Of a stretch of DNA of 64,000 nucleotides, positions 54,955 to 64,000 are shown piece after piece. Within the stretch, counting starts at the first letter, position 1, and every line of letters starts with the position of its first letter. The notes beneath the pieces are model-generated. The model was not told the DNA's origin. It worked only from the letters and a program-made list of their open reading frames with translations, and ran no database searches. The position numbers and the translations under genes are program-made. Source of the stretch: Mesodorylaimus sp. YZB2_4 (taxonomy: Eukaryota > Nematoda > Enoplea > Dorylaimida > Dorylaimidae); assembly GCA_030248295.1 (NCBI GenBank), contig JASANH010001365.1, positions 1 through 64,000 on the forward strand, given 5' to 3'.

Positions 54955-55249
54955 TGAACAGGCCTAACTAATGTCGGCGGCCAGGCCTGTGTTCAAGTAT
55001 GTGACACGAGCGAATAGAGAAAACCCAGCCAAACGAGGCATCGTAAAGTGTTCTAAAATAAAATGTAACCTGATCAAGACAAGGAGGAAATGTGATCGAA
55101 ATAATAGTAATAATAATAATGAGGGTAGTTACTCAAGCTGAATATGATGAAAAAAGAACAGGGCGGTGCGCCAATAAGTTTTAAGATTCTCTAACAACTG
55201 TCCGTAGGCAAGTTTCTCTGCAGGAGTGAACACAGCTCAAGGATTCCCC

Positions 55250-55645
55250 GTATTTGATTGTTCTTTTTCACACAAATTTAACACCATGCAATTTTTTAAA
55301 CCCCACAAATTTAAAATTTTTGTGCACAAGATTTGATGACGAGATGGCCAGACCTTTAATCAGATCTGTTTCATCAAATCCATCGAGTAGATCAAAAGCC
55401 ATGGTACTTGCATCTTTTTTTTTCAAAACTGTTTCTGCCAATCCATCGAATTATTATTCAATCAAATCATTTTTAACTACATTTCCTTTTTTGTGTTTTC
55501 TCACAGCGACACGCATTTCCACAATAAGCGGTTTCAATAAAACATAAAAATTCATGTAACCCAGTCCAAAATTGGAGGATTGATACACAACGCTCAGAAT
55601 CGACTTATGTTGTTTTTTGGCAAAGATATGTTTATCGACAGACAT
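55250..55645 (-). pseudogene. Unknown broken ORF
   Basis: One minus-strand frame reads MSVDKHIFAKKQHKSI ... KNDLIE, two adjacent stops, then FDGLAETVLKKKDAST, AFDLLDGFDETDLIKGLA to a stop near 55265. The protein-like composition on both sides of the stops suggests an old coding sequence. Not recognised. Confidence 0.28.
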
Positions 55646-57971
55646 GCAGTAGCTAGAAAACTTTTATATCTGCATACGCTAAAAATCTTGCCTAACAGAT
55701 GACAATCGAAACTAAATCCCAAAAGACCTACGAAAACAGGCGTCAGAGAAGAAAAATATTTTTTTTTGTGTGTTTTCGCCACTGACAAATGTGTTTCTTT
55801 TATTGGTTAAGGAGCCGATATCTCTTTGTAGCTTTCACCTGAGTGAACAATCTTGTGCATGCCATTACCTTTATAGAAAAGCGCCTCTGAATTTGAGCGA
55901 TTCCCTGTGCGAATACCGATAACAAGTGCAGCGAACTTCGCTTTACAAAACATATTTCAGGCAAGTGACGATTAGGAAACACATTTGACCATGCTGTTGT
56001 GAATGCGCCTGATAAGTGTGCCTTGGCAACATTGAGCTTACGACTAGTGATTTATGTCCAGAGTGGGTTTTTGGTCCACGGTAGAGTACAGCAACCGCCT
56101 ACTCTTGCCCTTAGAATATTTAAAGTCGGTCAAAACGGAGCGGATTAGCGACGGCTGAACAAGGTCATAGAATTGGTGGGGGACAATGGTCAGCGAACTT
56201 TCGTGGACTCTTTTACAAAACAAAAACCCGGACCATGAACTAGAAAGAGATCTCGAAATTTTCGATCCAGAAAAATCGATATCGCGAATCAAAAAATCGA
56301 GAGACCAAAAAATCGAGACCGAGATTCGAAAGTGCCATCAAAAACAGACCTTCATGGATGGCCCCTCCACAAAACTTATAGCCATGTAGAACGTATGGGT
56401 AAGTAGAAAGCATATACAGGTGCGGGACTTGCGGACACAGGTCACTGGAACCATAGCGCGTGCGGCAGTGTTCCAAATGGCTGACCTCGCTTGCGAAACA
56501 ATAAACCATAACCATGGTCCCATTGCGTCCGTGGACCAGCCCGTCTGCGTGTTGCGTTTCGAAACGTGATCTTTGATTCTGTTTTAATACGCGACCCTGT
56601 TTCTCGCACCGATTGCCATCTACTGTACAGTCTTATGAAACTTGGGCGAAAGGGAATGCATATTTTCATTACAAGGAGGAAGTTTTTTCCAGTAGCTGTT
56701 TTTTTGTTTGCTGACTTCTCAGCTTCATACGACACCAAAAAAAACGCGTCTTTTGACCCTCTATATCCACGCCGTGATCCCCCGCCTAGAAGTGATGGGT
56801 ACCGGTCTTCAGTCATCCGACTGCTGAATCGTCCGAGCTTGCACCAAAATTTTTTTTGCGTTATTTCTGCTTGAAAATAATAATGTCTATCATGCTACAT
56901 ATACTGTAATTGCTACTGTACATACATGGAGTTTTTTTCCAAATTCCGTCTTAGCTGCAGGCTAGTTCTCCTGGGCGATTGGAGTGGTAATGGATAGTGA
57001 CAGCTGAAACAGGGCAGGCTTGTAGGACACTGGACTAGGAGGCCAGAGATATACTCGCTTGCTCCTAAGAGTACTTGCCCATCAGACCCTCCCCCGCCCA
57101 CGCCTGCAGGTCTTGTAATCAAGGCACCTGATTTAGCGACAAATACTGGCACCAAGTACTAAAATTGTTTATACACCCCAGATACATAAAGACAAGACAA
57201 AAGATAAAAAGTGCTTCGAAAAACTGGAATATGATTGATCTGAGTCACCTGACGAGGAGTCTTTAGATCTATTGTTCATGATTCAAATATTGGTAATTTT
57301 ACGTTACGTTTACGGCGTTCTTTATTGATGAACCCATAGTTTCTAACTGTACTGTAGCTTGATGCCAAAAGTAGGATTTGCGCGAATTCTGGCAATTTTC
57401 ATCCTATACGCGATTTAGCGGTCGAGCCGATGTACATACTTTGTTGAGTGACTCAGGGTGACTGGTTAGAGTGAATTCAAAATAGATACTGTGCAGCATC
57501 TTTGTTCTTTGTTGGCTGCTTCTATCCATGTCTTTTTTCAGGCAAAATCATCGCCAATATTCCATAAAGGGATAAGAAATTTCACTTTTTGTATGAATAA
57601 AAAGGTAAGAATAACTACTGTACTTTGTGTGTCGATTTTTATTTTCGCAATCTTTAAATTGTTGAATCTTCCTTTAACAAAAATAAGGGGGATCGATTTT
57701 AGTTGGGTCTGAGTCAAGAGCGCGCACGCAGTGTCTCGACTATAAGGTCACCACCCTGAGGTAATCGCTGTCAGGAGCGCGCACGATCCTTCAGGAAAGA
57801 ATTTTTCTCCTTTTTGCCATTGCGTAATTTTGCTGCGTATTTCTGGGTGATTTGGATCGATAGCAATCAATTTCCACAATCTGTTTGGAATTAATTCCGA
57901 AATGATGGGCCAAGGACAATTAATCATGCGGGAAACATCACTCAACAGTCAGCCGCAATTCAGTTTCAGAG
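55646..57971. other. No recognised gene
   Basis: Short frames only. A remnant GATGGCCCC near 56358 resembles the end of the 1.6 kb TIR element. Confidence 0.4.
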
Positions 57972-58573
57972 ATGCATATGACACTTCGTAATTTCTGGCA
58001 TGCTATGCAGCAGGAACATAACCAGGTTCAGCAACGCATCACGAGGCTGCATAAAAATTTGGAACACCCAAGAGCTCAGGATCTTCTGTTTGAGGGGCGT
58101 CATCTGCAAATCAAAGTTGAGAAGATTTATTTTGACAAACGGGACAAGCCTGTCGTACGACAGGCGCGTGTGAAGCAGACAGAAGCAGTTCACAATAAAA
58201 AAAATCGGCTGTAATATATGTACAGCATGTGGGCATGTGGCAAAGGCCAAGGTTAAGGGTTTTACACAGACTGTGCTGCATCGTTTGCAGAATCAAAATG
58301 ATTCGTTTCTCAATTTCAGCAAAAAACTTTTTGGCGATGGGAAAAATCGATATTATCATGAGACTCGAACTTGAAGAGTTCGCAGAGTGGGCGATGTTAT
58401 GGAGTCAATGGCCTGGACGCCATAGTTTTACGAGATGCAGGAAGCGCGATCACGCGTGGGTGGAGTCCGAGGAGGAGAGTGACATGTCGTGGGAAGACGT
58501 GGAAAGAGAGGAGGAAGACGAGGCGTGGATAAAGTTGGGCGATGAGGAAGTCGAATGGATCATGTTGGAATAA
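57972..58573 (+). CDS. Possible two-part hypothetical gene with acidic C-terminus
   Basis: First frame (57972-58214) is Gln/His/Lys-rich (MQQEHNQVQQRITRLHKNLE). Second frame (58229-58573) ends in a strongly acidic stretch (ESEEESDMSWEDVEREEEDE). A TTTGCAG acceptor at about 58290 lies between them, so splicing is possible but no matching donor is clear. No domain recognised. Confidence 0.28.
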
Positions 58574-61212
58574 GCTTAGACCACTATTTTTATGAGGGCT
58601 TCCAACGGAGGGTACTGTGGAAGGGAATCGAAGATCTGCAATTAACGCGGGTTTCGTTAAGATTTTTGCATGCGGAAGGACAAATTTAAGATAAAATATT
58701 CCTAATTTTGTTGATAAAATTCAGCTTTAAAAACTGTGCTGGGGAGGTAGACTGAAGTGGTCGGCCATTTCTGAAGGGTGGGAAAAAAGGTCGGCATGTG
58801 ATCATGGAGTCTACCGCGAGTTTTTGCGGTCCACTGTTCCTTCATATTGCTTCTCAGATTATTTCCGTATTATTTTTTGTTGCAACAAGATGAAGTATCT
58901 GGCAGTTCTGGCAGGGTTCGCATAAAAATTGCTTTTTTAGTGTTTTGAAACTTCCCAAAACCTGAGATTATCACTATATTCGTTATGTGTACGAAGCATA
59001 ACGTGACTTATATGACTGCATTGTTACAACGTTTATAATCATTTTTAAATCGTGTAATCGAACACTTGGGTTTTTAACTATCAGTAAAAGCACGTAAAGC
59101 TAGTGTTTTGGTTGTTTGAGGCACGATTTTTTTGAATTGCCGCCTTTATACGCGCCTGGCAGTCTTTTTATGATGGGTAGCGTGTAATGGGGTGGTGGCC
59201 AGCCCGTTATTACTCCACCTTGCTAGAAGGTCTGTTGAAGACTTGCCAGGTGACAGTCACGCGTCCACTGACCTGAGCCTGCTAGTTTTTTAAAGTTTCT
59301 AATCAGTCTCTTGAACTCAGATACTTGCAAGGGAACATCGCCAACCGTTAAGTCGAACTTTGAGAAACCAAAAATTGCAATATGTTTCTGGCTGCAAAAG
59401 AAAGCTATGTGTAAAATATTAGAGGCGTCTGGCCAACGGGTCAGCAGTGGGCAGCGTCTAAAGTCTTGAATTTTTGTGTGTCAACGAAGCTTAGCGTTAA
59501 AAAAAACACGCAAAATTCTTTTCAAACTATATTTTTGGATTCGGAGTTCCGAGTTTAAGCTTCCGACACTCAAGTTTGGGGTTTTTTGCTGAGAACACCC
59601 AAAAAATCCAGCAAAATTTGATAATTTCATCGTACTTTTTGCGCTGACCAGAACTGACCTGTTGGCCAGACGCGCTTTAATATTTTGCGCAGAGCTTTAT
59701 TTTGCAACCAGGAACATGTCACAATTTTTGGTTTTCCGAAATTCGACTCAACGGTTGTCGATGTTCCCTTGTTAGCTGTGACTGCTCATTGTATGCGAAG
59801 TGCAAGCCAGCTAAATTTCTAGCAGTTGGCGGAGCTTCTTCCAGCTGTCTGCCGCGCTGCCGACCAATCAGAATTAGGGGGCGGGGCCTCACCTCTAAGC
59901 CAATAACATTATACTTGTTTGTCATGTGTCGAGACATCTACCAATTCATTATTGAGCTTTAGTGGAGTTCCAGTTCAGTCGAGCTGCGATGAACGGCTCT
60001 GGCTACGGCCCGTTGCTTTTGTCCGCGATTAAATGTTCTTGTGTTCTCGCTCGTGGAGGATGGCAGAAAAGGCTTTGAAGCGTTCAAAAGTTTTTGAGGC
60101 TCCGCGCATGATAAGGTTCGATCTTTCGACAAGTATTTGTTCAAATGGCGGGTTGCGGGTAAGATCCTCCAAGTTTTCGAATAAAAGTTATAGCTTCGAC
60201 GAGGTCAGCCTATTTGTCAGTCTCCTGCGATTAGGCTCGGTTGTAAAAGGATTATCAAGATTTTTCAGGATTAACGCAATTTAGACGCGCCAGCTAATTT
60301 TTTTTAGCGTTCGGAAAAAAAGTTTTCACAGAAATATTCTCGGCGACGGTCAGTACCAAGTCAGCAATTTCTTTCATCACTTCGATTAGAGCGGTATAAA
60401 GGAATTACATATGCCTGTCGGAATTCCGAAACCATAAGAATTTTATCAGATTGCCTCGCCCTTGGTAAAATTTCAAGGAAGGAAAAGCAGGGTGTTTGTA
60501 CTGTAATTTATACAATGTATCGTAGAGTTCAAAATGGCCTCGTGTACGGAGCCATACGGCTCAAGTATTGCCCTCGGCATTGGTATCTGTAAATGATTCT
60601 TTTCCGTCGAAGCGTGCTGTGCAAGACCAGGTACCAAATAATCTGTGCTCAGAGACGCCGCTAACAACGAGGTATGCCTTAACCCTCGTACTCCCGTGGA
60701 GTATTATAATACCCCAAGATAACGATCAGTGATTTAATTAGACTAATTAACACTAATTAATTAATTTATTGAGTGCAATCTGGGTGTAATACATCATAAC
60801 TAACCTTCAAATGATTTCCAGTCCTCTTGATCACCAGATAATCACTAATTATCATAGAATTCGATCGAACTTTGGTGATTGGCCCGGGGGGGGGGGGGGG
60901 CAGCGCGCAGAGTGGCCACGTTGGGTCATAGGCAAAAAAAAAGATCGATCGTGAAAAAACTAATTGTTGTAAATCGATGGATTACGCCACAATCGTGTCG
61001 AAATGTTAAAAATACGCAGAAATAAATAGGGAATAAAACCTTGTGGATCGAATTTCTTGTTAAAAATTTTTAGAAATTGATTTTTCCAGCCGAATGATTC
61101 ACCTTGACATACTGTAGTGCGCCGCCGCGCACACTGGCGCAGGCTCGCGCTGTAAATGACGGTAAAAGGTAGCTCAGCATTAAAGCGTTAAAACAAAAAA
61201 GAACTTTGAAGA
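58574..61212. other. No recognised gene
   Basis: Short frames; one exon-like piece at 60061-60159 (MAEKALKRSKVFEAPRMIRF, ending at GTAAGA). Poly-G run at 60886-60900. Confidence 0.35.
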
Positions 61213-61957
61213 ATGATTTTTGGATCGATTTTTATCGATTTTTTTGCGGGGATCACTTTTTTAATGGTAGTTAATGGGCAAATCCTGTTTGACGTAGTCG
61301 ATTTATGGATGGTCATTTATGTATTAACTGCTTCCTTCGATCACCGAAGTCCCGCCGTTCACTTAAGCAGCGCTGTGCGACCCCGCACCTGGTTTCGTTG
61401 CGATCGCAAACAGTCGCGGGTGGGGACAAAGCGACTGATGGGCTTTTCGCAATCGGCTTTCCCATATTTGCGAAGCCGACTGGTTTCCAGCTCCGCCAAG
61501 AAAACTGTGACACAGCTTTCCCCGCTACACCACCCAAGAGGCGCCTGTCTGAGCCTTGAACCTTAGCCTGCCTGCTACTGTATTTGTCAATCCAATGCGA
61601 GTGCGGGCGCACATAGGTGCCATTATAGTCACTGCGTTGTAGGCATCCTCTGCTGGCAGATTCAGGATGGTGGATGCGATATCAAAGGCTTTCATAAGTC
61701 TGCATGAACCCAAGTCTGATCTGATCCCACTATCTGCTGCCGCTTGTCGGGATTCTGGCTTGAAGCATGCCCGAGACCGACCAACTGCTAACAAATTTAC
61801 CAAGCAAGTGGGAAAAGGTAAATTCTGCAGCGGAAATTGTCGAAATGTCGGCACGCAAGCAAACGATAGATTCCCATGGTCCATGAAAAATGAAAATAGT
61901 GAAAACCGCAAGAAACGACAGCTGGTCCTTGCTTCGCCATCATACAATCCAAGATGA
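61213..61957. other. Overlapping open frames on both strands, undecided
   Basis: Plus frames 61213-61566 and 61667-61957 (GKFCSGNCRNVGTQANDRF, RKKRQLVLASPSYNPR) overlap a minus frame 61525-61947. No domain allows a choice; GC content is locally higher. Confidence 0.25.
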
Positions 61958-62293
61958 GCATCAACTTGCAGTACAAAAAATGTGCAAAAACATCATTTTC
62001 AAATGCAAAGAATCACAATACACACAGCACAGCAAAAAACACTAAATGAAATTATTCACGTAGGAAAGGCCATTTGAAACACCATTTCATCAATATCAAA
62101 GCTTTTGATTCCTGATCGAAGGGCAGTGTTTGGGCGAAATAGGGCACGCGTCCGTCGTGCTGCTTGTCCACGTCAACGTCCATGTACGCGCACGCCCTGC
62201 ATTCATACACCGGGTACATTAACAATATCAAAAAATGCATCAACAAATCAAATCAACAAAATCAATCAACAAAGCCACAATCACAGTATTAAA

Positions 62294-62630
62294 ACAATGC
62301 AAGCGCATACACAAGCCGTTCTGTTTGGACTTTGGGTGCTAGGATCGCACTTCCGAGAGGCATATAAACGCTGCCAAAATCGCAAGCCATCCTGCGTGTT
62401 TCAGGGCTGTACTGAGCAGGTTGATGAATTCATGACATCAACTGCGCACAACTCTGCAAGATGATGGAGCACAAGTGCGATCGATATCATCTGATGAACA
62501 AGACATTTATGATATGGTGGGCCAGTACCAGATATCATGCTTGGAGTTCAGAGCTCGTAGGACGTACATGAAGAAGTGGTGCGGTGATGCGACAGTTGCT
62601 GCATGGGAAATAGGTGGGGAGGCAAGATCA
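62294..62630 (+). pseudogene. Degenerate paralogue of the Cys/His-repeat gene
   Basis: On the plus strand KRCQNRKPSCVFQGC, then after a frame change EHKCDRYHLMN and YMKKWCGDA align in order with RCCPNHKPPC, ARECNRYHLIN and FSKKWFDGV of the minus-strand gene at 62670-63242. It is shorter, changes frame near 62463 and lacks the last Cys of the repeat. Confidence 0.55.
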
Positions 62631-62669
62631 TAACCGCGAAAATGGCTGCCCAACAGTAGGGGTCTCGGG

Positions 62670-63242
62670 TTACACGTACCCGATGATAGTTTTTTTAGAT
62701 TCACACATGTCTGCCGGAATCTGGAACTGGCATATGCAACCATTGTCGCAGTTACTGCTAAAGCTCTCCAAACCTCTCTCCCATCGACCGTGAGGTCCAT
62801 CTGTCACACCGTCAAACCACTTCTTAGAGAACGCCCTTCGAGCTCGGATCTCCAAGCGTGCAAGCAGAAACGGGGGCAAGTAATCATACGTTTTCGTGTT
62901 TATCAGATGATAGCGATTGCACTCGCGCGCCTCCATTTTAGAGTGTTTTTCGCAGTAGACGTCCAAGTCTTCTGCAACCCGCTCAGTATAGTCCGGAAAC
63001 ATGCAAGGCGGCTTGTGATTGGGGCAGCATCTAAAGTCCTTCCCAAGGGTGCGCGCCTTGCAGCCAGTCTCCAAGCAGGGCGGCTTGTATTCGCGCCGCT
63101 GCCGCACCCGCCATCCATAACAAAATGGATTTTCGCTGAAACACATTTCAACGTCATCTCCGAATTCGGACCAATCATGATCCGAGTGAAAACCTAAAAC
63201 AGAGAGACATTCTTCGACGGAAATCTTATTTTGTCTTGACAT
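62670..63242 (-). CDS. Cys/His tandem-repeat protein, unknown family
   Basis: The 190-residue intact ORF has ATG at 63242. Two consecutive 24-residue repeats at residues 53-76 and 77-100 each start KPPC and end C-x2-H (CPNH, CEKH), with C-x16-C-x2-H spacing; this suggests a metal-binding unit. A conserved tail follows (ECNRYHLINTKTYDYLPPFL, then FSKKWFDGV), then a second Cys cluster (CDNGCICQ). A degenerate relative lies tail-to-tail at 62294-62630, supporting real coding. I do not recognise the family. Confidence 0.55.
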   Translation of the reverse strand: MSRQNKISVEECLSVLGFHSDHDWSEFGDDVEMCFSENPFCYGWRVRQRREYKPPCLETGCKARTLGKDFRCCPNHKPPCMFPDYTERVAEDLDVYCEKHSKMEARECNRYHLINTKTYDYLPPFLLARLEIRARRAFSKKWFDGVTDGPHGRWERGLESFSSNCDNGCICQFQIPADMCESKKTIIGYV

Positions 63243-63805
63243 ACAGTGAATAAACTTGAAAATTATGCTCCAGTATCTTCAGTCATAAGCTAGGTGGTAT
63301 GGTGGGTGCTAAGGTCCGACAATCAGTTCACCTTTTCGACCCCTGGAAAAATGATCTTAGCATGCGAAGTGGCTTTACTCGAAACTCTCCTCCCAGTGAG
63401 AGATAAGTGGAGATTAAAGGACAAATCTTCCCTGGCCTCCTGATGGCTCCGCGCACCACATTTTGAAGTGCACATAAGCCTAAAACTTGACCTTACGATA
63501 AGTACATTTTTTAGAAGTTGCGTGAGTCGTGCCCACTCGTATCTTTTATCTGCTGTACCTTCAGAAAGATCTTCGGAGATACCAGAAGCAACTTATCTAG
63601 CACGGGATTGAAACTGGATGATCTACTTTTATCTGTCCCCTTTTTTGAAATTCGCTTTTCAGACTCTTTCAAAAAGAGATGGTCGAACTGGGGTCCCACG
63701 GTTTTTGAACCTAAGGTTAAAAAACAGATGGTCCTGCACATATCTCGAGGGCGATTCTCTTTTCGAGCTGCAAGTTTCAAATTACATGACCTCAGCTTAG
63801 GATCC

Positions 63806-63837
63806 ATTTTCACCATGGCACTCGCCATGGTGAAAAT
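63806..63837. repeat. Perfect 14-bp hairpin
   Basis: ATTTTCACCATGGC pairs with its exact complement across a 4-nt loop (ACTC). Confidence 0.85.
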
Positions 63838-64000
63838 CTTAATAGCCTCGTTCCTCGAACAAAGAAATTCTAGTCTCACGCCATAATGCTGTATGGTCCA
63901 CCAAAGGACGAAAAGACAGAAGTTTCATCAAAGACTAGCTAAGCTAATGAAGAAGGCCCCGCAGAGCCTACGAACCTCCTGCTGACTCGTAGAAAATCGC

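Noticed and set aside
63511..63886. Two 122-residue ORFs on opposite strands over the same bases
   Set aside because: Both are fully open only because stops are rare there; neither shows a domain, splice signal or codon pattern that favours it.

Overview
The window is nuclear DNA from an animal, most likely an invertebrate; the clade is not resolved. The evidence is BEL/Pao and Ty3/gypsy LTR retrotransposons, a mariner-type remnant, tRNA-like SINE sequence, nonautonomous TIR elements, short GT..AG introns of about 54-72 bp, a spliced secreted collagen-like gene, and two Polinton/Maverick-type virus-like loci. No rRNA, CRISPR array or bacterial operon was seen. Most of the 64 kb is mobile DNA, much of it broken.

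Layout. 0-5 kb: 3' part of a BEL/Pao element (pol with two in-frame stops, an intact env-like ORF, putative LTR). 5-13 kb: nonautonomous elements, including a CACTA-like unit (7.13-7.77 kb) and a 1.6 kb TIR element with 3-bp target duplications (7.98-9.59 kb; second, inverted copy at 52.93-54.55 kb), plus gag and mariner fragments. 13.3-16.4 kb: compact Polinton-type locus 1, with five close-packed minus-strand genes ending in a capsid protein of the C. elegans F54H12.2 type, facing a broken plus-strand integrase of the F54H12.3 type. 16.46-18.2 kb: the 3' half of a gypsy pol fused to that integrase. 18-20.6 kb: nothing recognised. 20.65-24.6 kb: a small Polinton-like ORF and a spliced collagen-like gene, with related short secreted ORFs. 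27.5-34.0 kb: a full-length gypsy element (minus strand, 241-bp LTRs, 4-bp CTTC duplication) nested inside a long inverted-repeat unit. 36.5-50 kb: Polinton-type locus 2, with an intron-containing capsid gene, basic proteins duplicated and split by a 690-bp MITE, and a broken FtsK/HerA-type packaging ATPase. 50-64 kb: repeats, an HMG-box-like fragment, and a tail-to-tail pair of Cys/His-repeat genes.

The main result is the pair of Polinton-type loci. Locus 1 is virus-like: intronless, overlapping genes, an ATGA stop-start overlap, and a basic protein directly upstream of the capsid gene. Locus 2 keeps the basic-protein-then-capsid order and an ATPase, but its capsid gene is cut by several small introns. 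No DNA polymerase B was found for either. A second theme is a set of short near-perfect hairpins, two of them clearly insertions into otherwise recognisable sequence, which suggests fold-back (template-switch) mutations.
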